Positions 21,721 to 32,943 of a stretch of 64,000 nt of DNA are shown here, piece by piece. Each line of letters starts with the position of its first letter. The stretch's first letter is position 1. A program made the position numbers and the translations under genes. The stretch lies in assembly GCF_002443255.2 (NCBI RefSeq), contig NW_019211455.1, positions 23,972,479 to 24,036,478 of the forward strand, given 5' to 3'. The notes under the pieces are model-generated. The model was not told the DNA's origin. It worked only from the letters and a program-made list of their open reading frames with translations, and did not search any database. The DNA comes from Varroa destructor (Eukaryota; Arthropoda; Arachnida; Mesostigmata; Varroidae).

Positions 21721-23143
21721 AGTTAATAAACAACAGTAAGTGTTTTAGCTGATTCGTCAATAAATAACAGAAAATATAATTTACTATTTACCACACATAA
21801 AGAAATAACTATCAAGCGTGTCAAACGGATACGTAAAGTCATACAATACTTTTATATCTCAATCAGCTCCTACATCAATATGGAGCTAAATTACTAGTTT
21901 TATATCCTGGATGCAGAAAGTATAGAATTGGACATGGTGCCGTTTCGCTGTCAAATGCTGAAACAGTAGGTGTCGGCCAGCTGAGCGAGGTGAACAGTTT
22001 CTTTCACTTGAGGTCTCGCGAAGAATGTATCGGTATTTAGCGCACCATAACGCGATACGATAAAAAAAAAGTCGTTACCTGGGTAAATAAAAAGAGCCAC
22101 TATGTTTCATCATACGGATTATCTTTTTGTCAACTTGTTTTGATGATTTTCAAAATGCATCCTTTAATTTGCATTTCTAATCCGTCATCGAAGAACCTTC
22201 AAGCTGTTTAGATTACTGAAATTTTTGACATCAGAAACGGTGAGGATGTTACTTATTTTAAATATTTTACGGTATTTAAAACGTTCCCGTAAGAGAAAGC
22301 ATCTGTTTACAAATATTTCGTACATTTAACTATTGCATAGAAGCATCTCAGCGCCAGATCAAGGGATATAATCATAGGAATAAGTCGGAGCAGACGCCTG
22401 CGCGCTCAACATTGATTGAGTTCAACGGAATCGCGACACGAATGATCGACCGTTTCTTTGTGTAAGTAGAGCCGGACAAAGCAGCTGAGTAGAAATGATC
22501 TCTTTATCCTTTTAGTTATTTACTAATAATGGTCCATGAAAGGCGACGGCATGAAGTAGAAACGTTCTACAATGTGCAAACAAAATTCTCAGTCTGTGCG
22601 ATGTGCTCATTGCAAAAGTTCTTGCTAAATACTGGAAGATGCCTTGGAAGCCTGACATGTCAAAGACCGTCCTCTACGTAAATCCACTCTCCTGCCAGAG
22701 TAGTAATTTAACTTACCGTAAGTTGCTAATTTTAACTGAAATCTTTCACAAGTGCTGATTAGAGTTCGGTATTACAGTGAGCGAGGAAAACAGATTGGTT
22801 TGTTTATGCATACTGTCAACTACTTCCGATAAATCTTCCCAGTAGGCTTCGTTATGGAACGTTCTTCTCTAGAGATTATCGTCCCGTTATTAACATATAC
22901 ACACGGCTGTTTCTGAAAACAGCTAGCTGCGACAGGTGTTGATATATGGCCTCCAGGATTTGGCTGATGCCGTTCTTCTCGTATTATTATCTCGTTATTA
23001 TTCCCGCTGGAGGGAATTTCTCGTAGCCTTCGAGTAAACTCTTTAAAGAGCCAGTTCCAACTAGGCTGTACGACCTGTTTTTGTTATGGACCTCTCTGTA
23101 AATCGAATGTAGAAAATTTAGTGGTTCGTAGCGTGCGACACAG
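21721..23143. other. non-coding stretch
   Basis: AT-rich, with no frame of note and no recognised repeat. Confidence 0.5.
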
Positions 23144-23331
23144 TGGATATAGGCTCGACCTGCAAACTACTCTCCAATCACCTTTACTATGAGTGTGATA
23201 AATGTTTCGCCGTGGTCAACGTTGACTGTTCAACTTGTGATCCAAATAAGTTCGAATCGTCCTTTGATCCGCAAAAACTTAGGCGTAATGTTAACAAGAT
23301 AGCATCAAAAAATGGGCACACAGCAATTTAA
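23144..23331 (+). CDS. candidate Cys-rich terminal exon
   Basis: An acceptor (gcgtgcgacacag ending at 23,143) opens a phase-1 frame of about 61 residues to TAA. Cysteines are arranged ...YYECDKCFAVVNVDCSTCDP, that is C-x2-C-x7-C-x2-C, a spacing compatible with a zinc-binding or disulfide motif. It is followed by a polar, basic tail (KLRRNVNKIASKNGHTAI). A GTAATG donor lies within the tail, so the exon could end earlier. Family not identified. Confidence 0.28.
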
Positions 23332-23711
23332 GACAGATTATTATGATGGTATTTAGAGATATAGAAAGGCGCTACGTCTTTCTAGAATTATGTTGTATAA
23401 TCGCCAATTTATAATGCTAAACGCGACGCATTCAAATTATGGGAACTCATTGGAGAGTTTTCTAATAGAAACAAATCTAATGTGATTTAATGATCTATGT
23501 TTGATCCTAACTTTAGATATCAACTCCAAAGTCCTCAGGGTACCATTGGTGAACTTAAAAGGCACCTGGACCATTGGTTCTTCCATCCATACTTTCCTGA
23601 CATTTAAATGACGTTAGGACAGAAATAACATCGATTTCAGTACGTAGATTAAGCTAAATTAGATAAAGGCTTCCAGAAAGTTTGGAAACTGGATGGGGAT
23701 GCGAAGCTGCT

Positions 23712-23769
23712 AAAACTAGCTAGAGGGCGACAAAATGCGTAAGCATTTGGTCGTCCTCTAGCTAGTTTT
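23712..23769. repeat. near-perfect 27-bp hairpin, 4-nt loop
   Basis: Arms 23,712-23,738 and 23,743-23,769 are reverse complements over 27 bases with two mismatches; the loop is gtaa. Its architecture matches the hairpin at 1612-1667 although the sequence is unrelated. Confidence 0.9.
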
Positions 23770-23850
23770 CTCGGCCTTAGACACGCTCTCCTTTCCTACA
23801 AATCAAGGATCTGAAGACTGTTCCTCTATTCAAGAGCAAAGGAGGCCGTG

Positions 23851-24072
23851 CTAAACACCCTCTAATATTTCTGGTCGAAACAAGTTGTTTTCGAAAAACT
23901 TATGATTAGCAGACCTGACATATTTTGGTAGGGGTCGTAGGTTCTCTGTGGATGGCTCCTTTGCCTTGAACGGGCTGTTCTCTATCCGTAAAACATACAG
24001 CGTGCGTTCAGTCCCGCTTGTTTTTAAAAGATATTTCACGATTGCTTTGTTATTAACGAATCGAGTAGACAT
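23851..24072 (-). CDS. candidate small basic protein, 73 residues
   Basis: Complete ATG-to-TAG frame with coding-like composition: MSTRFVNNKAIVKYLLKTSG at the start, ENSPFKAKEPSTENLRPLPK in the middle, and FFENNLFRPEILEGV at the end. It is basic and lacks a signal peptide or membrane segment. It resembles a small single-exon protein, but I recognise no family. No obvious polyadenylation signal lies downstream, and the hairpin at 23,712-23,769 begins 80 bases beyond the stop. Confidence 0.3.
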   Translation of the reverse strand: MSTRFVNNKAIVKYLLKTSGTERTLYVLRIENSPFKAKEPSTENLRPLPKYVRSANHKFFENNLFRPEILEGV

Positions 24073-24608
24073 GATCTTGCTTGTTATAATAACGACGATG
24101 CCGCAATAATGAGACGACGAAAGTGTGTGATATTTGGCCTAATAGGACACTTTTGTTCATGATTGCTTTCAGTGATAACTTAAGCGTTGTCAAAATTGTA
24201 GCTTCAATCGTAAATTAACCAAAAGTTTGAATTGAAATTGACCGGGAATTCTGCTTGAAACAATGTATACATTGATACAGGAAAAATCAGTAGAATATCC
24301 TTTACCTGACAGTAACACAACTACCGCATAAGAAGAAATAGCCAAGATATGTCAGTTGCATTTTCTGTATGTTCACTGATGAAAGCTCTCTACTTCGTTT
24401 AATAGAACTATATTTTAAATACTTACTTCTTACTATGTATATTTATTTCTTTGCAATTCGTTGTTGAGAGACAGTAGAGGTAACGACGATAGATATTGCC
24501 GTCGCCACCATTACTTGCAATAGAACTGGAAGCAGGACGTAAGCGTGTTTTCAGATAGTTTCAAGCTTTGAGAAGTACCGTGTACCATAGAGACATTTTG
24601 ACGTCTAA

Positions 24609-26136
24609 AGCGTCAGCGCTGAGAAGGATGCTAGCCATTCAAAGAAGGATCCCAAAGAGTTGACTGACATTCATCTGTGCTTCAGATGCCCTTCGGGACA
24701 TATACCAGACGAAAGTCGGTTTCACGATAAGATTTCGAATGGGCCTGAACTACCTGCGCTTTTGTCTAAAGATACTTTTGTTTTGATATGCGCGAAAGAT
24801 GTTTTACCAGTCCAACGCAGCGGGCAACTGCCAGAACGGCAGAAGCACCCCACCAAAGCAGTATACAGAAACGCTTCATGGGCCCGTAAACTCTTAGTAC
24901 GACCACGAACTCCAGTACCTATTTCTGGCTTGTAAAATGGCGATAAATAAAGCCCATAGCTCTATTATCACGAATACTATAACCATGATGTTTCTTTCCA
25001 ACTATGACGATAAGCTGTGTGTGTCAGCGATAGTAACGGTACTCTGTCTCCGAAACAAACAAATAAAAAAAAACACGGCAAAAGCATCCATCTCACACTT
25101 TAGGCTTTTATGCCAGGGACGTAATCTTGAAATTTAAAGGCATTCTATCGTAATGCACAACCAATAATGGTAGATAATGTAGCAGTTAGCTTTGAGACGT
25201 GGCTGCTTCGGTGGGAATGATTTTAGAAACAGATTTTAGCTTTTGCTGTTTCTCCCAACGTGTTTGTTGAAACATTTCTAATTTTCTTTTTAAAAAAAAA
25301 CTTAAGAAGTAATGCATATAACGTATTATCTATAACGGCAGAATACATTTCAATAAGAAATTATCAGTCCCGCGCGCAGATTTTTAACATATTTTATGGC
25401 TGTCGGCTACTTCAGTGGCAATGAAAAATAGTTAAGCAAGTTCTAAGTCGATCACGTAAAAACAGTCCACCGTGACCACAATTACACATTTTCACTCCTG
25501 GTTTTTGTCCTGAAATTAAACTGATTATTTCGACGGCCACTTCAAATGAACCATCCTGGTGAAGCTTACCGAGAGAGACGCATACTGATTTGATACATTT
25601 TACGATTAAGCTTGACCACTATGCCTACGTCTCTACATTTGAAGATATGATACGACTAGTCGCTTTCTGTTGAGACACGACGGCTACAGGACTCAGTAAA
25701 GGTCACCTGTACGAGAAACTCACTTTCACTCAATTAGGCGATCGCGTTTTCAGGTTCGCCCGAGGTTGACTCGTATTCCGTAGGCATAGCAAATTAACAT
25801 AAACAGGTTGGCCTTACCTTTATTGATGCGTGTCAATATCAGACTTCGTTCACTATCGAATCCACTTAGGATCAGCTCAACTTTTAAAATGTGTGATTAC
25901 CAGCATACAATGAAACGGCCGTGCGCAAATGGCCGCTACGGTAATGTGATTTTGAGACGCATAGACAGTGTTACGTTGTTTGATAGGTGGCAAACGACAT
26001 GGTGCGAGTCGATATTGTTTGGCAAATTTTCTATGAACTCAGTAGACATATTCATAACTATTTCCACACGTAGCTACACTGAAGATGTGGGCATCTTAAG
26101 CCAAATGGGAACTGAACCAATCGTTCTTGACGGATG
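24609..26136 (+). CDS. candidate two-exon coding segment
   Basis: Exon a (24,609-24,931): over 105 open codons including LTDIHLCFRCPSGHIPDESR and basic RSGQLPERQKHPTKA stretches, with a possible GTAAAA donor in phase 2. Exon b (25,807-26,136): after an acceptor (aaattaacataaacag), a 110-codon frame containing ANGRYGNVILRRIDSV and EDVGILSQMGTEPIVLDG, ending at a consensus GTAAGT donor, phase 2. The phases of the two exons match. No known domain. A link to the terminal exon at 26,489 would need phase 0 and so does not fit directly; the exon-a donor is weak. Confidence 0.25.
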
Positions 26137-26488
26137 GTAAGTTTTCTGCTGCGTAAGCTAAGCTGCCGCAAAGGCTTACAATTCTCAAGAGTATCGTTAA
26201 TTTGTCCTTGAATACGTATTTAGTACCTATTTTAGGCTTTGTATTTACATTAGACAGTTGGACATTAGATAGATGTGCGAAGACATCGCAGAGACCGAGC
26301 GCACAATAGGCAACGCTATGCGTTAAGTATACTTTAATTATTTAAACCTAGCAACCATTTTATGTCTTTTTTTGGGTTTGCTAATGAGGCTTACACATCG
26401 TAACTTTAAAAATTGTACAACTAAGTAGGCAGAAATAGGATTTGTTCATTGCTGCATATAAATAGCGGATCCAGACACTTTATTTCAG

Positions 26489-26659
26489 AGAAAAGCAAAA
26501 ATTGTATTTAGGCTTTCAAAGAAAGCCGTGCCAGGAGGGGGCAAAGTGGAAGTTGTCTCGCCTCTTATGCCTTCGAACAGACTCTACTCAAATTTAGAAA
26601 TGTATGCATATGAAAAAGGTCACAAGACCAAATCAAATGCTGCACTTCGTCAGATGTAG
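26489..26659 (+). CDS. candidate terminal coding exon
   Basis: A strong acceptor (ccagacactttatttcag) opens a phase-0 frame of 56 residues to TAG at 26,657. It begins RKAKIVFRLSKKAVPGGGKV and continues with MPSNRLYSNLEMYAYEKGHK; it is hydrophilic, basic and coding-like. It has no start codon, so it only makes sense as a 3' exon. The upstream partner is unknown; the 25,807 exon ends in an incompatible phase. Function unknown. Confidence 0.33.
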   Translation, partial: RKAKIVFRLSKKAVPGGGKVEVVSPLMPSNRLYSNLEMYAYEKGHKTKSNAALRQM

Positions 26660-26884
26660 TTTTCGCAGTAACAACATTTACATAATTCAATCTTAATGTA
26701 AAGTCATTTCTGCAAACATTGTAGATTCTGTCAGAACAGAGAACTTATTTATTCAAAATCATTATAATCTATCTTTTCCTTTAATTTAAACGTATTATAT
26801 TCCCTCCTAGAGTAGAGATAGGGGGGTGCACGTTACGATGAAAGCCCTTCACGCAGCGATGAACAGTTAATGCGTGTCCCCGAC

Positions 26885-26904
26885 AAGATCAGACTTCTGA
26901 TCTT
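26885..26904. repeat. 8-bp perfect hairpin
   Basis: AAGATCAG and CTGATCTT around a 4-nt loop. Confidence 0.8.
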
Positions 26905-27082
26905 CGTTTAACGATGTTATTATTAACACATAGAAAATCAACAAACACGCGCTGCTTGTCCTAGAGGTAGCTAATATGATCTCTATATGTCGAATAACTT
27001 CTATAGTAGCGAAGTTAGCTTTTTATTTGCCACTGTACATATCACTAGCTTTCGCTACAAATAGAAGTCAGTCGGCATGGCC

Positions 27083-27367
27083 CTACGTTTCAGCTACGGT
27101 TGTTGTGTACCATAGGATGCCTTTTGCCTTGCACCGTTCCCGAATTTTCACATTTCGCGAGGATCGCTGGAAATTGCTACACACATAGACTAAACCAGCA
27201 TCGCATAATGCCCCCGCTGGACAGAAGTTCCATCTGGTGCTACGCATAAAAATAAATGCATGCCGTATCTGTTCCGAAGCAAATAAATGGAAGTCGAGAA
27301 AACCTATCAGATAGTGATCCTGAACGAAAAGCCGCATACTTGCCTCTATTTCACTGAGACCGGCCAA
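27083..27367 (-). CDS. candidate exon, 94-codon open frame
   Basis: Open frame without ATG, starting LAGLSEIEASMRLFVQDHYL and continuing through LDFHLFASEQIRHAF and STRWNFCPAGALCDAG. An acceptor-like ggccggtctcag lies at its 5' end. The 3' part (ERCKAKGILWYTTTVAET) is less coding-like, and no strong donor marks the end. No recognised family. Confidence 0.18.
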   Translation of the reverse strand: MAGLSEIEASMRLFVQDHYLIGFLDFHLFASEQIRHAFIFMRSTRWNFCPAGALCDAGLVYVCSNFQRSSRNVKIRERCKAKGILWYTTTVAET

Positions 27368-27858
27368 GTTTTATCACTGACATTGTCTGCAATTCTAGAA
27401 TAGTATCGTTATTATTATTTCATATTGCGCGTATGTATGTGAGCGGTGGTTAAAGGCCCACAAAAATGCTTTATTCAAAATTCCGATACGGATGTATGTC
27501 TTCCCTGCAATCGAGACCAACAGAGTACGCACAACGCGTCCTCTGATCCCGCTGCTATTGCGGCAGAGGTGGCAGCCTACCTTTTGGTAATTTTTCTACG
27601 TTAAATATAAACACAAGCCACATATTTATCTAGAACATTCTAATTGACCTTTAAATGAGATCTCAAGAACCGCAATAATAACTTATTCTTTCCTGTCTAG
27701 CATTTTCGTCACTTATTTCTCCTTAGCACTCACAGCCGGCATTGCATCTTCTAATTACTGAGAATATCGGTATTCGACTCCGACTTAGTAAGTTTCCTGG
27801 TCGGAGCTACGAAGACCCACTGATGCCGAGGCACCTTTAACTGCACCTTTAATAGCAG

Positions 27859-27880
27859 CAACAACAACAACAACAACAAC
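27859..27880 (+). repeat. (CAA)7 microsatellite
   Basis: Trinucleotide run; similar short (CAA)n tracts occur at about 15,340-15,353 and 35,763-35,778. Confidence 0.85.
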
Positions 27881-27939
27881 TACTGTACAGTAAAGCTGGA
27901 ACAATAACCAACAATCTTTTTTTAGATCCAACGTCTATG

Positions 27940-28466
27940 TCAAAAAGCACACAAATCTCCCTTTTGTCCATTTCCACCTGCAAACACGCCACGCCCCTTA
28001 CCTACATTTCCGTTTCCGTCTCCTCTTTGGTCTGAACCCAGAAAACAGGCGAAATGGAAGCAGCACAACAAGACGAGGAAAAAGGCCGATGTCGGAAAGG
28101 ACCACAGCATTACAGCACTTAGCGTAACGCTGGCCAACAGAGGATAACGATGCCACGAGCGTGGCTCTAAACAACGGTGTGCTTTTCCAGTATGGATTGT
28201 CATTATCCGTAAACAATCGCTCAGACACGAAGTAATCTGTAACACACACACGACCTGCGCACAATTGCCAACACAGACATGTTTGACAGAACGATGGGTA
28301 GAAAAATTGGGTGATGTATAGCCAACGACGCCGATAAAGACTTCGACGGATGTTGCTGCCAGAATGATGAACATGTCAGACCAAAAGAGATACCCCCTTT
28401 TTCCTGTTGCCTGTCGAATCACACGTTCTGTAAGCCTCCGTGATAAACCTCCTCGTGAAAAAGGCT
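27940..28466 (-). CDS. candidate long exon, possible membrane protein
   Basis: Among the longest open frames in the window (about 180 codons, open to 28,542), in a GC-elevated patch. A strong acceptor (gtcctgcttttcag) could start the exon at 28,466 in phase 1. Two hydrophobic stretches (SDMFIILAATSVEVFIGVVG and LLASVTLSAVMLWSFPTS with what follows) could be membrane segments. The frame ends in a Gly/Lys-rich tail; a GTAAGG donor sits about 60 bases before the stop. A second minus frame (27,998-28,264) is open over the same bases and also reaches that donor, so the true frame is uncertain. No family recognised. Confidence 0.27.
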
Positions 28467-28542
28467 CTGAAAAGCAGGACGGCACTGGCGTAACAACGTA
28501 CCACCATAAAAGATGAGACTTGTTTTCCTTGAGACGTTCCTA

Positions 28543-29990
28543 CATGTACTTATAATAATGCTAATGAAATCTTTACATATCTCTCATAATATGACTGCGC
28601 CCCTACGTGTAGTTTTACCCTATAGTTTTGTTTATCTACAAGGACGATCATCTGCTCGCATCTATTTCTTAACAAACCTTGCAGCTTTCCCTCTGTCTCC
28701 ATACGCCACATGTTTTCACGAAATAGTAGCATACTGCCTATGACTTCACCGTTAGTGGTCTCAGTGAGTAACGACGAAAATGAGTTTTATATTTGCATGT
28801 GGAAGATAGATTTTTTATTAATGTCTGCAAAAGACACATCTATTGCGAGTGGCAGTATGACAAAAAAACCCTATTAAGATTCACCATCCGGCGGCTTTGT
28901 AAAGGATTTGACAAAACGGCTCAGCTTTAGATAGACATAAGCCAGGTCGTGTTTAGGGTTAGGACAAAGTAAAACGTCGATTCTGTGCAATGTAGAATTT
29001 AAAGGAAATTCAGGGCTATCCGGAAAGCGTCGTACCCAAAACTGGCGGTTTCGCGAGGACCACTACACATCGAATCGTCAAAGGAAGCTTAAAAATGGCC
29101 TCTGATAACGGAGGGTATGTTTAAGTTAGTTCAAATAAAAAAGTTTCTCGAGCCTGAAAATCATTCACTCCGACGAGACTGCTAGCCGGGTCAAGCCGAA
29201 ACAGAAAAATATTGGTATACGTAGCAGTAATTTACCATATAGCAAAATAGATTTTGCTGCCTTGGACGCAAAATCAAAGCCTCGAGCTACGTACTCGTTC
29301 CGTTCGCATTATCTTTGTAGAATTTAAAGCTTTTTATATTTTTGAGTAAGTTGTTTTTCACGCACGGGATCATCCATAAGTTAATAAACAAAGTCATCTG
29401 AATCACCATGCTTAGGAACAATTTTCTCTTTACATCCTGTTCTAATGTACTACCTTGCATACAATTAAATCAATTCGAGTCACGTGCATAGCGGCCATCT
29501 AATTATTTTCTACCTAGTATTAAAGCCTTCTTCACACGAGTGATATTATGCTCTAGGTGTTCACTTATTGACGGTGGCTTCCGTTCACCCTTTATTCATT
29601 TATAGCAAAAGCAGACGTTGTATTGTTACAGTTGCAAGTTTTCCATACTTAACTATAGCACTTACCTGCAAAATATTACTTAGGCGTGCTCCCTAGGGCA
29701 GATTAACACACACTTACTTAGATAAGGCAAACTTTTCCTACATTGTGTAGTCGAGCAGGATACTAGTCCCTTACTAAGCCCTGTGCCTTTATAGATAAAT
29801 AAACCCTTATCAAAAAATGTGAAACACACAACTCAGTACCTGTGTATATATAATTCTTTGCTTAAATATGAGTGAATCGTTCCAACAACTGCTCCATTCA
29901 ATAATCGCTTGCAATTCACGTTTGTCTTGTTAAAAAGTTTTGCCAGACCTAAATGAAATTTCATAACAATCTGGCGCAATCTCGAGCGTT
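28543..29990. other. non-coding stretch
   Basis: Apart from a 76-codon frame at 28,513-28,743 with no splice context, I see nothing coding. No repeat of note. Confidence 0.45.
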
Positions 29991-30389
29991 TTTCCGTAAG
30001 ATTAAGTTTTCGAAAAAAAGAAAGGTAATAATAAGCATTTGTGTGACAAAAGACAGCCGCATAGACATTGCGGAACATTTTGTAGAACGCGTTCGGCAAC
30101 CAGGACTGAGTAAGGTTCAAGCAAACAAGCGCTTTCGATGAAGAGGAATCGATCAGGGACGACCCTCATCCTAGAAGGCCTGCAACGGAGGGTAACAATA
30201 AAGAGCCTCTCATATACAGTTGGAGAATTATTTATTATGAGTTTGTTGAGGCGCTTTAAGAAGATTGCACGAGTCCTTCTGATCCAACAGACCCAAACTG
30301 CAACATTAAATGTCCTATTACGACAATATATCGGTTCACATTTTATTATACGTACAACGCTTCTCGAAAGGACTTCATATGTGTCTTAA
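29990..30389 (+). pseudogene. mariner transposase N-terminal fragment (frameshifted)
   Basis: Conceptual translation matches the DNA-binding half of a mariner-family transposase across at least three frames: KRKVIISICVTKDSRIDIAE then LSKVQANKRF (first helix-turn-helix and WF/RF box), then ESIRDDPHPRRPAT (the conserved ...DDPxxGRP linker with G changed to R), then RRVTIKSLSYTVGE (second HTH). Frameshifts separate the blocks, and part of the linker is deleted between RPAT and RRVT. The catalytic DD(34)D half is not recognisable downstream. It is a dead relic, of a lineage different from the copy at 46.4 kb. Family identification rests on motif recognition. Confidence 0.7.
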
Positions 30390-30491
30390 CCCAATTTCTT
30401 TAGCCACCAAACCTACCCCCCCCTGCGAATTTTTTTCTATTCCTAAAACTATCCCAGCGGTCAAATTTGTGTAGCAGTTGTATCCGGAAGC

Positions 30492-30515
30492 GGGGGAGGG
30501 GAGGGGGGACTTGGG
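30492..30515 (+). other. potential G-quadruplex tract
   Basis: G5-A-G4-A-G6-ACTT-G3 in 24 bases, enough G runs for an intramolecular quadruplex. A C-rich tract (about 30,413-30,423) lies 70 bases upstream. Formation and function are not shown. Confidence 0.6.
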
Positions 30516-31189
30516 ACTATTAAATAAATATTTATCAAACCGGAAAAAATGACTCATTGAATTTTCAACAAAGGTTATAGCTAAGTTCCTAAACATATAG
30601 CATTTCTCCGAAACATATATTTCTCAACCCTCTAAATATTTCCTATCTGTCAAGGTTTGCACAGTTCATGTGTGATCCAAAGCTCATATTTTATGTTATT
30701 TCTAATTACTTTGTATTTACAGCCCGTGTGCCATCTAGTTGGCTGGTCAATTCAAGAACGTTGTGGTTCGCTTATTGCTTGAGACAGCTCAATGCAGAAT
30801 ATTCGTAATAGTCTCCTGTTGTTGATCGCGTCCCACCGACCATTCATTTAGTTACCTTCATCATAATCATCCGCATGATATAAACAAGCGGTAAGGTCCA
30901 TAGACTGCAACTTGCGCCTGCTTGTTATTTTCTCTACGTTTTTTATTTTCCGTTGACGGAATGCGATAGGGCCACTGGCCTGTGAGCTGGCCTAATTTAT
31001 GTATCTCATTAAGAGTTGCCAGTGACTTTCGTTTGCAATTATTATTTTGGCTATTGGATCGGGTCTTACAGCACATCACGAGGCAAGATGAAGAGTGTTA
31101 CGTATACAGCAGACATGTCAACTAGCGATATCGCTCAACAGTTTTTCTGCTGGTCCTCTAGCAACAACTGGCACAGCCTTCACCCTTAC

Positions 31190-31357
31190 CGTCGTCACTG
31201 TTATAGAAGCTTCATCGTATCTGCACAGAAGCTTTGACGGGCAGAATAATATTTGTTTACTCAGCTGCTGATCTTGTACGTATTTATATCCAATATACTC
31301 TGTGCGCTGGTCGATCACCCTCATCGTTATCGTCATCAGTGAATGAAGATGACCCAC
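31190..31357 (-). CDS. candidate exon with GTAAGG donor
   Basis: A 56-codon frame on minus with coding-like text: MRVIDQRTEYIGYKYVQDQQ, then KQILFCPSKLLCRYDEASIT, ending at GTAAGG (GT at 31,189) in phase 0. In-frame ATGs lie at residues 8 and 12; unspliced, the frame runs to 31,118. No clear acceptor was located. No family recognised. A short (CTGT)4 repeat lies just upstream (about 31,361-31,376). Confidence 0.22.
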
Positions 31358-32089
31358 TCTGTCTGTCTGTCTGTCCGTGTGTTCATAGCGTTCGGTTCTG
31401 CTAACAAATATTTACCATCTCCTGTGCCTTTGTTAGTTACATAGGAGTCAATGTGTTTGTTGCACATTACCAACGTCCACGTGTGTTTTGTAAACTTCCC
31501 ACATAACGTAACTCACTGCTTCGGGTATTTAGCTTGTGATTATTATATGAGTTGAATTGCGCGGATACGAATGTCGGAACGTAAATAGCAAAAGATTAAG
31601 GTAAATAAATCATATCGGTCGTAATAGAAATCAGAGATTTGCTACATGTAATTCCTACCTTGAAGCAATTCGACTAAAGCAAAGGCCGCTTGTTAAAACT
31701 GACGAACGTTGTGCAGTAGTTTTTCGTTTGACCTGTTTTATGTAGGCGGCACACGCTTAGTCAGAAGTCTGATTTTGCAGCCACCGTATATTTGATTGCC
31801 TTAGACTCTCAATTGACAGCTGATAGGGACACTAACTGACCAATTCAAATGTTTGTTTTTTCCTGCGTTTTTATACGAAACATTATACCTAGAACAGAAA
31901 AAGAGTGTATCCGAAATACCGCCTTCGAGATGCTACTTTCTAAGGCTACCTGACAAGAATGCGACTGGTGCTGGCGCTGAGACGATATTATTGTTATGAA
32001 TTGTCTAGGTAGCCCACTATGAGCGATTTATTGACCTAACAGTTTAGTCCCCGCTGATTAAAGTCGATCGTCTAAACGAAGCAACCTGT

Positions 32090-32359
32090 TCAGCGCATGC
32101 CTAAGTGGGAACTCTTCGATCCCCACAACATTGTTCGATTTATCAGCGACGCATCTTGTAGAGTTGCACAATATGCTCTTCTTAATGCCAGATTGGAAAA
32201 AATGCGTCCTATCTGCAGGCAGGCTTTATGATTCGCTTCCTTAGGTCCTAAAAAAATCAGGATAGCTGGAGGAGACGCATACAGCTGGGTTAGCGATATC
32301 GGAGATACCATGAATTGGATCGGAAGCGATACGATTTGATCACAAGCGGATTGGACCAC
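32090..32359 (-). CDS. candidate terminal exon
   Basis: An 89-codon frame. Inside it, a good acceptor (atcctgatttttttag) could start a 3' exon at about 32,249 encoding PKEANHKACLQIGRIFSNLA... and ending NRTMLWGSKSSHLGMR with TGA. The composition of this 3' part is coding-like. No matching donor upstream was fixed. Function unknown. Confidence 0.22.
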   Translation of the reverse strand: MVQSACDQIVSLPIQFMVSPISLTQLYASPPAILIFLGPKEANHKACLQIGRIFSNLALRRAYCATLQDASLINRTMLWGSKSSHLGMR

Positions 32360-32790
32360 GTCTCCGGTGAATCCTCAAGCCAACCTAGGCAAATTGTCTT
32401 TGGTTTCGTTCATATGAAACACTAGCTATCTGAGCTGTTTTTTTTTACTTTGCTATAATAAATTATGTTTTTCTAGATCATATCTCGACTACGGCCTGCT
32501 TTTTTTTCGTACTATTTCTCTTATTTGTTAGGCTGTGACCTCAATTGAAAGCTGAGACTACATCTCGAACGTGGAATCGGCGCGCACAAGGTGAAAGCGA
32601 ATTGGAGCTCCAGTGCATCCCGTTGGTTGGCTAAATTCGATAACAGCTTACTGCTGACGTCGACTTGTAGCTCTGCAGGTATATACTCAGCACGTAGTGA
32701 AACATGACATGACGTTAGATCTCGTCTGCTACGCCCTCAAAAAAGCGATTTTCCGATGCATCTGATTTCTTCGAACGATCTTGACTTCAG

Positions 32791-32943
32791 GCTGTGACGG
32801 GCCGAGGTCCGCGGGATGCAGAGCTTTCAAAAGGTAAAACCAACTCTATTTCCGCTGCCTCAGTAGAGGAAGAAGGCAAGAGTATGGAGGATGGTGGAAA
32901 TGCATCTGACCGCCCTAGTTTTGGACACCTTTCTATAGTGTAA
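32791..32943 (+). CDS. candidate terminal coding exon, disordered C-terminus
   Basis: An acceptor (cgatcttgacttcag ending at 32,790) opens a phase-0 frame of 50 residues to TAA. It starts AVTGRGPRDAELSKGKTNS and continues SVEEEGKSMEDGGNASDRPS, ending F-G-H-L-S-I-V. The text is strongly coding-like for a disordered, acidic tail; local GC is elevated. It has no start codon, so it must be a 3' exon if real. The final S-I-V could be a PDZ-type C-terminus, but that is a guess. Upstream exons were not resolved: a GTATAT donor at about 32,679 has an in-frame stop seven codons before it. Confidence 0.37.
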   Translation, partial: AVTGRGPRDAELSKGKTNSISAASVEEEGKSMEDGGNASDRPSFGHLSIV

